Numbered from the stretch's first letter, positions 15,568 through 24,093 are shown. The stretch is DNA of 34,213 nt from Ignavibacteria bacterium (GCA_009773205.1 WPAE01000017.1:1-34213); one strand, 5' to 3'. Notes: generated from the sequence alone by a model not told the origin. Numbers and translations: made by a program.

Positions 15568-18057
15568 ATGACTGCTAACTTTGATATGATCAAAAAAGTT
15601 TATGCTCAGTTTCATAATAAAGTTACAAAGGCACGCAAAGTTGTTGGCAGACCAATGACTTACGCAGAAAAAATTCTTTATGCGCATTTGTGGGAAATGC
15701 CAAAAGCTCCTCTAACACGCGGAAAAGATTTTGCTGATTTCGCACCAGACCGCGTTGCAATGCAAGATGCAACTGCGCAAATGGCAATGCTTCAATTTAT
15801 GCACGCGGGAAGAAAAGAAGCAGCAGTTCCGGCAACAGCTCACGCAGATCACTTAATTGTTGCTAAGAACGGAAGCGTTAGCGATTTGAACGATGCGATT
15901 GCTGAAAACAAAGAAGTTTATGAGTTCCTAGAGACAATCTGCAAAAAATATGGTGTTGGTTTCTGGAAACCTGGCGCCGGAATTATTCACCAAGTGATTT
16001 TAGAAAATTATGCATTTCCCGGTGGATTAATGATCGGCTCGGATTCTCACACTCCAAACGCAGGAGGCTTGGGTATGCTTGCAATTGGAGTTGGCGGCGC
16101 AGACGTAGTTGATGTTATGGCTGGAATGCCTTGGGAATTGAAATGGCCAAAACTTATCGGCGTTAAATTGACAGGGAAACTCAGCGGTTGGACTTCGCCA
16201 AAAGATGTTATCTTAAAACTTGCCGGATTGCTGACTGTAAAAGGCGGCACAGGCGCCATCGTTGAATACTTTGGAGAAGGCACTGAATCAATCTCTTGTA
16301 CAGGAAAAGCAACTATTTGCAACATGGGCGCAGAAATCGGTGCAACATGCTCTGTATTTCCTTTTGATGAAAAAATGGCTTTGTATTTAGAAAAAACAGA
16401 CCGGACTGATGTTGCTAAACATGCCCGTAAAAATGCTTCCGTTTTAAAAGCAGATGCAGAAGTTTATACTGATCCGGCAAAATACTACGATCAGATTATA
16501 GAAATTAATTTAGATGAATTAGAACCACACATAAATGGTCCTTTTACACCAGACCGCGCTTGGTCTCTTTCTAACATGAAAGAAGCGATTGTAGAAAACG
16601 GTTTCCCGGAAAAAATAAGTGTTGCCTTGATAGGAAGCTGCACAAACAGCAGTTACGAAGATATTGACCGCGCTGCTAACATTGTTAAAGATGCTTTATC
16701 TAAAGGACTGAAAGCTAAATCCGAGTACAAAATAACTCCCGGCTCTGAGCAAGTACGCGCAACTATTGAACGAGATGGACAGCTGCAAACTCTTACAGAT
16801 TTTGGCGGACAGGTTTTAGCAAATGCCTGCGGACCATGTATCGGAATGTGGAAACGGATGGACATCAAAACAGGTGAGAAGAATACAATTGTAAATTCAT
16901 TCAATAGAAATTTTGCTAAACGCAACGATAACAATCCAGAGACTTACAGCTTTGTTGCAAGCCCAGAAATTACTACTGCTCTCGCCGTTGCAGGAAAGCT
17001 TTCATTCAATCCAGAAACAGATTATTTGATTAATCAAAATGGCAAAAAGGTAAAACTTGACGCGCCTTATGGTGAAGAACTTCCAAAGAAAAATTTCTTG
17101 AAAGATAAAAAAGGATTTCTTGCGCCTAGTAAAAACGGGTTCAAAACTAAAATTGCTTTGCCGGAAAACAACGATCGCCTTTCATTTATGGAACCGTTTG
17201 CGGCTTGGGATGGAAAAGATGTTAATGATGCGCCGCTTCTCTTAAAAGTAAAAGGTAAATGTACAACCGATCATATTTCTCCAGCAGGTACTTGGTTAAA
17301 GTATCGTGGACATTTAGATAACATTTCTAAAAATATGTTCCTCGGCGCAATTAATGCTTACACAGGAAATGCCGGCGAAGCTAAAAATCTTTTTACCGGT
17401 GAGTACAAACAAGTTCACGAAGTTGCTCGTGATTACAAAGCCCAAGGAATAGGCTGGGTTGTGGTTGGAGATGAAAATTACGGCGAAGGTTCTTCACGCG
17501 AACATGCTGCAATGGAACCACGCTTTCTCGGCGGTAAAGCAATCATTACAAAGTCTTTTGCGCGAATACATGAAACAAACCTGAAGAAACAGGGAATGCT
17601 TCCGCTTACATTCGCTAAGGCAAGCGATTACGATAAGATTCAAGAAGATGATAGACTCACCATTCCAAACTTGAGTGCGCTAAAACCGGAAAAACAAGTT
17701 CGGTTAATTATTAAACATAAAGATGGTTCTGTTGATGAAATTAAATTGAACCATTCTTTCAACGCTGGACAAATTGAATGGTTCAAATCTGGTGGAGCGC
17801 TTAATTTGATTGCGGCAAAGCAAAAGGTGAAAGCGGTAAAGAAAAAAGTAAAAGGTAAGACGAAAAACGTGAAACGGAAGACGAAAGACGAAAAAAACAA
17901 GACAAAAAACTTAAAACGTGAAAAGGCAAAAACTGTAAAGAGAAAAAGACTTAACTCAAAGAAAACGGTTAAAAGTAAAACGCCAAAAGTTCTGTCTGTG
18001 ATAAAAGGTAAAAAGCCGAATGCATTAAAGGGCAAACCGGCAGCGAAGAAAAAATAA
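15568..18057 (+). CDS. acn: Aconitate hydratase with a highly basic C-terminal extension
   Basis: It interconverts citrate and isocitrate in the TCA cycle using a [4Fe-4S] cluster. The cluster ligands are present (IGSCTNSS, and CGPC in [11 protein letters not shown]), as are [20 protein letters not shown] and the C-terminal swivel-domain signature [18 protein letters not shown] with the [14 protein letters not shown] segment. The sequence resembles the mitochondrial-type aconitases. The family domain ends near residue 748 ([11 protein letters not shown]). The remaining 81 residues are unusual: 37 Lys/Arg, only 3 acidic residues, ending PAAKKK. The ATG at 15568 follows AGGAAT. A terminator at 18067-18094 closes the gene. 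The tail could bind nucleic acid or be read-through into repeat-like DNA; its coding sequence is purine-rich (AAACG, GACGAAA words). Confidence 0.95.
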   Translation: MTANFDMIKKVYAQFHNKVTKARKVVGRPMTYAEKILYAHLWEMPKAPLTRGKDFADFAPDRVAMQDATAQMAMLQFMHAGRKEAAVPATAHADHLIVAKNGSVSDLNDAIAENKEVYEFLETICKKYGVGFWKPGAGIIHQVILENYAFPGGLMIGSDSHTPNAGGLGMLAIGVGGADVVDVMAGMPWELKWPKLIGVKLTGKLSGWTSPKDVILKLAGLLTVKGGTGAIVEYFGEGTESISCTGKATICNMGAEIGATCSVFPFDEKMALYLEKTDRTDVAKHARKNASVLKADAEVYTDPAKYYDQIIEINLDELEPHINGPFTPDRAWSLSNMKEAIVENGFPEKISVALIGSCTNSSYEDIDRAANIVKDALSKGLKAKSEYKITPGSEQVRATIERDGQLQTLTDFGGQVLANACGPCIGMWKRMDIKTGEKNTIVNSFNRNFAKRNDNNPETYSFVASPEITTALAVAGKLSFNPETDYLINQNGKKVKLDAPYGEELPKKNFLKDKKGFLAPSKNGFKTKIALPENNDRLSFMEPFAAWDGKDVNDAPLLLKVKGKCTTDHISPAGTWLKYRGHLDNISKNMFLGAINAYTGNAGEAKNLFTGEYKQVHEVARDYKAQGIGWVVVGDENYGEGSSREHAAMEPRFLGGKAIITKSFARIHETNLKKQGMLPLTFAKASDYDKIQEDDRLTIPNLSALKPEKQVRLIIKHKDGSVDEIKLNHSFNAGQIEWFKSGGALNLIAAKQKVKAVKKKVKGKTKNVKRKTKDEKNKTKNLKREKAKTVKRKRLNSKKTVKSKTPKVLSVIKGKKPNALKGKPAAKKK

Positions 18058-18066
18058 AACACTTTG

Positions 18067-18094
18067 AAGGTCGAGTTCATCTCGAACTTTTTTT
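18067..18094 (+). terminator. Intrinsic terminator of the aconitase gene
   Basis: AAGgTCGAG (18067-18075) pairs with CTCGAaCTT (18081-18089) around TTCAT, with one internal mismatch, followed by a run of Ts to 18094. The T run overlaps the -33 element of the btuB promoter, so the two units abut closely. Confidence 0.65.
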
Positions 18095-18123
18095 GGAATG
18101 GTCGTTCTACTTTTTTACATTTG
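18092..18123 (+). promoter_or_regulatory. Bacteroidota-type promoter of the B12 riboswitch-btuB unit
   Basis: TTTG (18092-18095), 20 bases, then TACATTTG (18116-18123) is a full match to TTTG-N19-21-TAnnTTTG. The predicted start near 18128 is about 13 bases before the riboswitch. Confidence 0.65.
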
Positions 18124-18140
18124 AACACAGTTCTTTACAA

Positions 18141-18489
18141 TTTTGTGGTGTTTATAACTTAATAGGGAAACCGGTGGTTCGGTTCTGATCGAAAAAGTTA
18201 ACCAATCATAAATAGAACGCGGATTAAACTCCTGCCCGACTTTGTCGTTCGAGGCGGGGATTAAACAGATATTCGCAGATTTCTGTTTGAATACTTTTCG
18301 ACAGCCCCAAGAATCCGGTGCTGACGCGCAACTGTAAGAGACACAAAAAGTCGTTTAACAAAAAGCCACTGAAAAGCAGTGTAGAACGTAGAGTGAAGAA
18401 CGGAGAGAGTTGAACTCTTTACCATACACTCTACACTCGTTTTGGGAAGGCGTTAAAAGATGTCTCGAGCCAGGAGACCTGCCTCAAAA
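18141..18489 (+). promoter_or_regulatory. Cobalamin (B12) riboswitch with two expanded loops
   Basis: The class-defining segments are present in order. TTAATAGGGAAACCGGTG ends at 18176. AATCCGGTGCTGACGCGCAACTGTAAG starts at about 18311; this is two adjacent conserved blocks, and ACCGGTG pairs with AATCCGGT as P3. GCCACTG lies at 18365-18371, GGGAAGGCG at 18444-18452, and CAGGAGACCTGCC at 18471-18483. P1 can form from TTTTG near 18141 and CAAAA at 18485-18489. Two peripheral loops are greatly enlarged: about 135 bases within the P3 loop (18177-18310), and about 60 bases between GCCACTG and GGGAAGG, where AGTGTAG (18378-18384) pairs with CTACACT (18431-18437). The conserved core appears intact. 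It controls btuB, with the attenuator at 18625. Confidence 0.93.
18221..18266 (+). repeat. GC-rich module flanked by 9-base direct repeats inside the riboswitch
   Basis: GGATTAAAC occurs at 18221-18229 and again at 18258-18266, flanking a 28-base GC-rich segment with a CGAC-TTT-GTCG hairpin (18237-18247). Removing the segment and one repeat restores a continuous GAACGCGGATTAAACAGATATTCGC stretch of the kind seen after tex. The arrangement is what an insertion with a 9-base target-site duplication would leave. Confidence 0.7.
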
Positions 18490-18624
18490 AAAATAATCAA
18501 CAGAGCCAAGTGGCTTAACCTTCGCGGGCAGGTTTTTGATTAACGAATTTTATTTTTGCATTTCGTTTCAAATCGGTTCGGGTTCACCCGGCTTAAACTC
18601 CCACGAAGTTATTTCTTATAAACC

Positions 18625-18649
18625 GGAATGGTTTTGCCGTTCCTTTTTT
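18625..18649 (+). terminator. Riboswitch-controlled attenuator before btuB
   Basis: GGAATGG (18625-18631) pairs with CCGTTCC (18637-18643) across a TTTTG loop, with one G-T pair, followed by six Ts. It ends just before the btuB ribosome-binding site AAAGGAG (18651-18657). Its position between riboswitch and gene suggests cobalamin-dependent transcription termination; a small CGGGT/CCCG hairpin near 18577-18589 may be part of the switch. Confidence 0.7.
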
Positions 18650-18665
18650 CAAAGGAGTAACTTCT

Positions 18666-20591
18666 ATGAAAAACATCTTTAAAGTATTTGTAATTTTCTT
18701 TGTAGTAACTTCACAAATTTTTTCTCAATCGGATTCAGTTAAAACAACACTTACCGAAATTATTGTTTCGGCAACAAAAACAGCAACTCCATACTATGCT
18801 ATTGGCAGTTCTGTTTCAGTTATTGCTTCAGAAGACATCCAGAGAAGACAATCTAAAACAGTAGCAGATGTTATACGCGATATTCCGGGTTTAACAGTAG
18901 TACAGCAAGGCGGACCTGGAAAGCTGACTAATGTTACAATGCGCGGCGCAAATTCCAACCACACTCTTGTAATTTTGGATGGCGTAAAAATGAACGATCC
19001 TTCATCTCCAAACAATGCTTTTGATTTTTCCGCATTAAATACAAGAGAGATTGATAGAATTGAAGTTGTGCGCGGACCGCAAAGTACGCTTTACGGCTCC
19101 GATGCAATTGCAGGTTTAATTAATATAATTACTAAAAAAGGAGATGGGAAACCGAGCTTTTCTTTTGAAGGCGAAGGCGGCACAAACAAATATTACCGAG
19201 GGAGTGTTTCTGCAAACGGTGCTATAGAAAAACTGCATTATTCTATAGTCGCTTCACAAAGCGCAACTGATGGTATTTCAGCAGCCAACTCTATTTACGG
19301 CAATACCGAAAGAGATGGAAACACAAACACTTCTTTTTCTTCAAGATTAGATTATGACTTTAACAGCAAATTAAAAGCTGGATTGATTTACAAGTTTCTA
19401 AAAGCTAAAACAGATCTTGATCATGGTGAAAAGTTTGGAGACGATCCAAATTATACATACAAGCAGGAAGAACATATTGTAAAGGCAAATATTGCAGGCT
19501 CTTTTTTTGATGGAGTTTTGGAGCAAAATATCTCTGTATCTCACTTAAAAAGATTTGCACATGCACTTGATTTAGTTGATGCCGAACATCCTTCTACTTC
19601 TTCGGACGGTTTTAACAATTCTTACCGCTTCAAATTAGATTGGCAGAACATTGTAAAAGCAGTTCCTAACAATTTAATTACTTTTGGAGTGGAAACGGAA
19701 ACTGAGAGTGCAGCAACAAGTTACATTTCGAGTGGTCCTTGGGGACCATACGAAAGTTTATTTCCACGCGAATCAATACGCAACAACGGTATTTATTTAC
19801 AAAACCAATTAAATGTTGAAAACGAACTTTTTGTAACTGCGGGATTAAGGTTTGACAATAATCAAAAATTTGGAAGCATAACAACTTATAGAATAGCGCC
19901 TGTTTATTTTATTGCATCTACACAAACAAAAATAAAAGCAACTTATGGAAACGGATTCAAAGCGCCTTCTTTGTTTAACTTATTCGACCCTGCATTCGGA
20001 AATCCAAATCTTAAACCAGAAAAAAGCAAAGGATTAGATTTTGGTATTGAGCAATATTTTGGCAGACAAAACTATTTCATCGGCTTCACATATTTCAACT
20101 TGAATTTGACGGATATGTTAGGTTACGATTCGAACTTTAGAACAATCAACATAGCAAAAGCAAAAACAAATGGATTTGAAATAACTTGTTCTGCAGAGCC
20201 AAGCAGCAAGTTATCGTTAAGCGCAAACTATACTTTTACAGAGACTAAGGATGAATCGGAAAAAAGCATTGATTTTGGGAAGCAGCTTTTGCGCAGACCC
20301 AAGCATCAATTTAATCTTAGCTCAAACATCAAATTGATTGAAGAACTTAATTTGAATATGGCTCTGAGATACATTGGCAAACGTGAGGACAAAGATTTCG
20401 GCGCTTTCCCTTCAAAAAGAGTAACTATGCAAGGTTATTTATTGGTTAACTTTGCCGCAAGTTATCAATTGTTCAACAGCTTTTCTTTGAATGCTAGAAT
20501 TGAAAATCTTTTTGATAAAAAATATGAAGAAGTTCTTTTCTATGGAACACTTGGGAGAAGTCTTTATGTAGGGTTCAACTTTAATCTATAG
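18666..20591 (+). CDS. btuB: TonB-dependent outer-membrane receptor, probable cobalamin uptake (BtuB-like)
   Basis: This outer-membrane beta-barrel imports its ligand using TonB energy. A signal peptide (to about IFSQ, residue 21) is followed by a TonB-box-like segment, TEIIVSATKT. The plug domain follows (SSVSVIASEDIQRRQSKTVADVIRDIPGLTV, then RIEVVRGPQSTLYGSDAIAGLINIITKKG) and then a long barrel of aromatic-rich strands ending in GRSLYVGFNFNL with the terminal hydrophobic signature. At 641 residues it is BtuB-sized. The start has AAAGGAG at ideal spacing. The cobalamin riboswitch and attenuator directly upstream make a B12 or corrinoid substrate the best reading. No btuCDF transport genes follow; the next gene is convergent. 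Confidence 0.92.
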   Translation: MKNIFKVFVIFFVVTSQIFSQSDSVKTTLTEIIVSATKTATPYYAIGSSVSVIASEDIQRRQSKTVADVIRDIPGLTVVQQGGPGKLTNVTMRGANSNHTLVILDGVKMNDPSSPNNAFDFSALNTREIDRIEVVRGPQSTLYGSDAIAGLINIITKKGDGKPSFSFEGEGGTNKYYRGSVSANGAIEKLHYSIVASQSATDGISAANSIYGNTERDGNTNTSFSSRLDYDFNSKLKAGLIYKFLKAKTDLDHGEKFGDDPNYTYKQEEHIVKANIAGSFFDGVLEQNISVSHLKRFAHALDLVDAEHPSTSSDGFNNSYRFKLDWQNIVKAVPNNLITFGVETETESAATSYISSGPWGPYESLFPRESIRNNGIYLQNQLNVENELFVTAGLRFDNNQKFGSITTYRIAPVYFIASTQTKIKATYGNGFKAPSLFNLFDPAFGNPNLKPEKSKGLDFGIEQYFGRQNYFIGFTYFNLNLTDMLGYDSNFRTINIAKAKTNGFEITCSAEPSSKLSLSANYTFTETKDESEKSIDFGKQLLRRPKHQFNLSSNIKLIEELNLNMALRYIGKREDKDFGAFPSKRVTMQGYLLVNFAASYQLFNSFSLNARIENLFDKKYEEVLFYGTLGRSLYVGFNFNL

Positions 20592-20604
20592 ACTCTAAGT
20601 ACTT

Positions 20605-20654
20605 GATGCTGTATACTGGATTCTTGTTTTTTCCAATATCCAGTATCCAGCATC
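20605..20654. terminator. Long hairpin between convergent genes
   Basis: GATGCTG-TATACTGGAT (20605-20621) pairs with ATCCAGTAT-CCAGCATC (20638-20654), about 16 pairs around a T-rich loop. It sits between the converging btuB and nuclease genes. No long T tract directly follows on either side, so termination is plausible but not textbook. Confidence 0.5.
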
Positions 20655-20667
20655 TGTGGTTCTGTCA

Positions 20668-21966
20668 TTACTTTAAAAAAAGCATTTTTCTTGTTTGAGC
20701 AAATCCATGTTGCGAGCTTGGTGAATGATTTTTGGCAGTTAATCTGTAGAAGTAAACACCGGAGGAGAACGAAGAACTAAGAGCGCCCGCCTTGCCTTGC
20801 TCCAGTCGAGGCATGAAGAGTGTAGAGTGATTTCCAGCCGGTTTGTATTCATCAACTAATGTTGCAACTTCCCTTCCTAAAACATCGTAAACTTTTAGAG
20901 TTACGTGGCTTGCTGATTGCAATTTGTAGTTTATAGTTGTTGTTGGATTAAACGGATTAGGATAATTTTGTTCCAGTTCAAATTTCTCGGGCAGCGAATT
21001 ATATCTATCAATATTTGTTGCAACTCCAAAAGAAAAATCTGCGTAAATAGGAAGGTGATCGGAAGCTAAAACTAACGCTGTTCCCATAGAAGCATCATTT
21101 AAAAACCAAGTATTAACTCCTTGGTTAACCGCCTTGCTAAAATGGTTATTGTCGTTCCCAAAAATCTTATATGAATCATTTATATAATCCACGCCGCCTT
21201 TGTCTTGCAAGCCTTGCGAAATCAAAATCATATCTAAACGTGTATCTAATTTATTTGCAGAATATGTAGAAACGGAACTAAACGTAGGATTAGCGCTCCA
21301 ATTTCCGGTTACATTCAACATATCTATTGCATAACCGGAAGTAGATTTATCTATCAACTTCTGAAAAGCTTTTTCATTTGATGAAAATATGTTGAAATCA
21401 CCACATACAAGAAAGTTGGCATTTGCTCTATATTTTACAGTTTCATTTCTAAGAGAGATTACAGCATCGGTTCGTTTTTCTTGGTTTAACACATTATCCG
21501 AATTGAAAACGTTTGCTTTTAAGTGCACGCCAAGTATAATGAGAGTGTCTTTTGTAGTATTGTGCACAACTTTGAAAGAACTTATTACACGTGTTCTTGC
21601 CGGAATTTCTTTGCTTTCAATTAATGTTAGCTTTGATGGTTTATAATAAAAAGCACAATTGTTTCCGTCGTCTCCAGAACTGTTAGTTCCTTTAATTGTT
21701 ACAGTTGCAGCCGAATAATCATTTCCGAGAACATTAGTTAAAAACTGATTAACTCCGGCTTGCTGAACCATTTCAACAACTACAAGAGCATCCGGATTAA
21801 TTGTATTGATAATTTTTTTATAAAACGGTTCGATTGCCGTAATGTTTGTACCGCTTCTATTGTTGGGATAATTCAACAAATTATAGCCCATTACGCGTAT
21901 TTGCTCTTGTGCAAACAGAGAACAAGAAAAGAGAAAAATAAGAAATGTTTTGAGTACCATTTTCAT
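20668..21966 (-). CDS. Secreted endonuclease/exonuclease/phosphatase-family protein with T9SS sorting domain
   Basis: A signal peptide (MKMVLKTFLIFLFSCSLFAQ) precedes an EEP-fold domain with IRVMGYNLLNYPN, VVVEMVQQAG, the GDFNIF block and SDHLPIYADF, the metal and catalytic segments of this family. The C-terminal 102 residues form a type IX secretion sorting domain: LEQNYPNPFNPTTTINYKL from 331, then KVYDVLGREVATLVDEYKPAGNH. It is therefore probably exported and acts on extracellular DNA or a phosphoester; the exact substrate is unknown. The sorting domain is odd: about 19 extra residues (382-400, bases 20767-20823) interrupt the usual path to SSGVYFYRL. The DNA there resembles the interspersed GAAGAAC/GTAGAGTG repeats, inserted in frame. 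Confidence 0.88.
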   Translation of the reverse strand: MKMVLKTFLIFLFSCSLFAQEQIRVMGYNLLNYPNNRSGTNITAIEPFYKKIINTINPDALVVVEMVQQAGVNQFLTNVLGNDYSAATVTIKGTNSSGDDGNNCAFYYKPSKLTLIESKEIPARTRVISSFKVVHNTTKDTLIILGVHLKANVFNSDNVLNQEKRTDAVISLRNETVKYRANANFLVCGDFNIFSSNEKAFQKLIDKSTSGYAIDMLNVTGNWSANPTFSSVSTYSANKLDTRLDMILISQGLQDKGGVDYINDSYKIFGNDNNHFSKAVNQGVNTWFLNDASMGTALVLASDHLPIYADFSFGVATNIDRYNSLPEKFELEQNYPNPFNPTTTINYKLQSASHVTLKVYDVLGREVATLVDEYKPAGNHSTLFMPRLEQGKAGALSSSFSSGVYFYRLTAKNHSPSSQHGFAQTRKMLFLK

Positions 21967-21993
21967 ACAATATCCATTTTAGATAACAATTAG

Positions 21994-22001
21994 TAAATTT
22001 G
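21994..22001 (+). promoter_or_regulatory. Promoter -7 element of the SCO1-like gene
   Basis: TAAATTTG is a perfect TAnnTTTG 22 bases before the ATG at 22024, predicting a very short leader. No TTTG lies at the expected upstream distance. Confidence 0.4.
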
Positions 22002-22023
22002 TATTGTTAAAGAGATTGATTAT

Positions 22024-22635
22024 ATGTCTGATAAAATTACCAAATTAAGTTTGAAAAAAAATTTTGTTTTAGCTCTTCTGATAATATTCATAGTTTCCTG
22101 CCAAGAGCATTTAGAAATTATTGATGATTTAAGCCACAGCAGTTTTCCCCTTGTTGATCAAACCGGTATTGAACAAAACTTTCCGGTGATGACAAATGGA
22201 AAGATTACAGTGATTGGCTACATATTTACAAACTGCCCCGATATCTGTCCGTTAACAACTAATAATATGAGAATCATTCAAGAAAAATTAAATGAAGAAA
22301 AAATTAGTAACGTTGAATTTGTTACAATCAGCTTCGATCCGTTGCAAGACAGACCTGAAACGCTTCGCAAGTTTGCGGAGGTGCGCAATCTCGATTTAAA
22401 CAACTGGAAGTTCCTAACCGGAGAAAAAATGATTATAGATTCCTTAATGAACAGGCTTAAAATTGTTGCTGTTATAAGTGATTCAACAGTATTTAAAGAT
22501 GGAAGAAAGATTTACTACTATGCTCATACAGATAGAATTCAACTTATGGATGAAAAAGGAAAAATTAGAAAAAATTACAAAGGAAGCGACTTAAACACTG
22601 ATGAAGTTGTTAGCGATATTAAAATGCTGCATTAA
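22024..22635 (+). CDS. SCO1/SenC-family lipoprotein (copper chaperone or thiol-redox protein)
   Basis: A thioredoxin-fold protein of the SCO1/SenC family, usually involved in loading copper into cytochrome c oxidase. The N-terminal hydrophobic segment ends in a lipobox (IVSC, Cys 26), so it should be a membrane-anchored lipoprotein facing the periplasm. The copper-binding CPDIC motif (Cys 71 and 75) and the distal His 168 (YYYAHTDRIQLMD) are all present, so copper binding looks feasible. At 203 residues it is typical. It stands alone; no oxidase genes are in the window, and the divergent neighbour is the secreted nuclease. Its presence implies some respiratory copper enzyme elsewhere in the genome, which is inference. 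Confidence 0.92.
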   Translation: MSDKITKLSLKKNFVLALLIIFIVSCQEHLEIIDDLSHSSFPLVDQTGIEQNFPVMTNGKITVIGYIFTNCPDICPLTTNNMRIIQEKLNEEKISNVEFVTISFDPLQDRPETLRKFAEVRNLDLNNWKFLTGEKMIIDSLMNRLKIVAVISDSTVFKDGRKIYYYAHTDRIQLMDEKGKIRKNYKGSDLNTDEVVSDIKMLH

Positions 22636-22710
22636 AAAATAATATTGACTCAAAAGGAAACGAAATGTACCTCGTCAATAGCACACAAATTTCTTCTGTA
22701 ACGAGTCTTG

Positions 22711-23454
22711 CTAATTCTCTGCTGCTGTTGCAAAACGAGAACGAAAATATCTTTGGAACCGTTTAACAACACTTTGTCCTATCATAACAGCAATTTCATC
22801 AAAAGAGAGTAAATAAGTGTTGATGATTATGTGATAAAGAAGCGGGTCTTCAATATTCTTGTGGAAATATTTTAGGACATACAGCTTTCTTGCTTCATCT
22901 TCATGCTTTACAAACTCCGCAGCAGTTCTTTTATCGAGCTGATATAAATCCATAGAAGTTTCTATACGGTAATTAATTGGAGCAACAAGACGAATATGGA
23001 AGGCATTTTCGTATTTGGCTGTAATAATATTAGCACCGCGTCCCACAAAAATTACATTGCCAAAATCAGCCAACCTTTTAATTGTGTTTGAAGTTTTGTA
23101 AAGCAATGAAAGTCTTGAAGGAGAAATTCCTAATATCTCACTTAACCAAGCATCCATATTTGATGGTTTTTCATCGCTCAAAGTTTTCTTAAAATGATCC
23201 GGCATATTGTAGTCTTGCATTACACGCTCAATTAAACTTTTGTCGAAGTAAGTCCAGTCATCATAAAGCTCAATTGCTCTGCTGTTAAAATATTCAGTAA
23301 GTTTTTGGCAAATTACACCTGCTCCTATTCCCGTTTCCCGCGAAACTGTAATTACAGGTCCGGGATTCTGCTTTCTTTTTTGAGTACGGAAATCTTCTTC
23401 GGTATTTCTTTCGATGTAATAGCGGGCTTTTTCGTATGCTGTTATGTTTTTCAT
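22711..23454 (-). CDS. Cytidylate kinase-like family protein
   Basis: A P-loop-type kinase-like protein of the cytidylate-kinase-like family (PF13189-type), distinct from housekeeping Cmk. The nucleotide-binding segment is GPVITVSRETGIGAGVICQKL near residue 31, with the glycine-rich loop typical of this family rather than a classical GxxxxGK. FVGRGANIITA near 138 and VRLVAP-type segments follow. At 247 residues it is of family length. Substrate is not established for the family. The start ATG has AAGGAGG six bases upstream, but that site is paired in a predicted hairpin (23461-23487). It converges with the SCO1-like gene, 75 bases apart. Confidence 0.85.
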   Translation of the reverse strand: MKNITAYEKARYYIERNTEEDFRTQKRKQNPGPVITVSRETGIGAGVICQKLTEYFNSRAIELYDDWTYFDKSLIERVMQDYNMPDHFKKTLSDEKPSNMDAWLSEILGISPSRLSLLYKTSNTIKRLADFGNVIFVGRGANIITAKYENAFHIRLVAPINYRIETSMDLYQLDKRTAAEFVKHEDEARKLYVLKYFHKNIEDPLLYHIIINTYLLSFDEIAVMIGQSVVKRFQRYFRSRFATAAEN

Positions 23455-23460
23455 TTTACA

Positions 23461-23487
23461 CCTCCTTGTTTAATTTGGGAAAGGAGG
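23461..23487 (-). promoter_or_regulatory. Hairpin sequestering the ribosome-binding site
   Basis: In the minus-strand mRNA, CCTCCTT (23487-23481) is perfectly complementary to the Shine-Dalgarno AAGGAGG (23467-23461), with a 13-base AT-rich loop, directly ahead of the ATG at 23454. A seven-pair stem fully covering the ribosome-binding site suggests translational control. Confidence 0.55.
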
Positions 23488-23640
23488 AAAGGGAAAAATT
23501 ACATGTGTAAACTAACAGGCGTTATTGGAATTATCAAGAGGGTTTTTATAATGAAGATACTGACTAACTCACCTTACGCAAAAATATGATTGCTCAGTGT
23601 TCTTACTCTTTTTGTTGGAGATTTGCATATTGTTGTTTCC

Positions 23641-24093
23641 GTTGAAAACTGACCAATATTCCGGCCAAAATTGACCAGAAGAAGGTAATTATTTTTGAGA
23701 ATATTTTTCGATATGAAGCTCTTCCAGTTAATCAAAAAAGGATGGGAGTAGTGCAGCAGTCTATCCAAGATTGCCGAAGCAACAATGTCATCGTTAAAGA
23801 TTTCTCCCCACTCTTCAAACGGTTTATTAGTAGTGATAATTATTGGTCCAGATTCATAAATCTTGGATATTAGCTGAAAAAATAATTTAGCGTTTGTTTT
23901 GTTAGTGAGAGATAACCAAGTTCATCAATAATAATCAAATCAATTCTTGAAAGATTAGCCAGTATTCTGTTTAGATTGCCCGAGACTTCAGCAGAAGCAA
24001 GTTGAAGAGTCCGCTGCTCTGTAGTAAAGAAGACAACTCTTTTCCTTTTTTGAACAACTTTAATAATGCAATTACAGTCAAAGATCAAGAAAA
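23641..24093 (-). mobile_element. Decayed IS21-family insertion sequence fragment
   Basis: The fragment holds a degraded istB-type gene and, beyond its C-terminus, a TGACCA direct repeat pair (23650-23655 and 23672-23677) flanking a CCGGCC segment, like the subterminal repeats of IS21-type elements. No istA transposase remains. The fragment stops abruptly two bases after the bshA stop codon, so one end is lost. Confidence 0.6.
23692..24093 (-). pseudogene. istB: istB-like transposition helper ATPase, truncated and frameshifted
   Basis: In order on the minus strand: QKRKRVVFFTTEQRTLQLASAE, then LSRIDLIIIDELGYLSLT (Walker B region), then in a different frame AKLFFQLISKIYESGPIIITTNKPFEEWGEIFNDD, and then AILDRLLHYSHPFLI. 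This is the IstB core from after the Walker A motif to the C-terminus. The reading frame breaks around 23890-23905, and the N-terminal half including Walker A is missing. It is non-functional. Its fragments are well enough preserved to identify the family with confidence. Confidence 0.8.

Noticed and set aside
17640-18128. A 162-codon minus-strand frame opposite the aconitase tail
   Set aside because: It is the antisense of the Lys-rich tail (AAA/AAG codons read as Phe/Leu), giving a Phe-rich product; a shadow frame.
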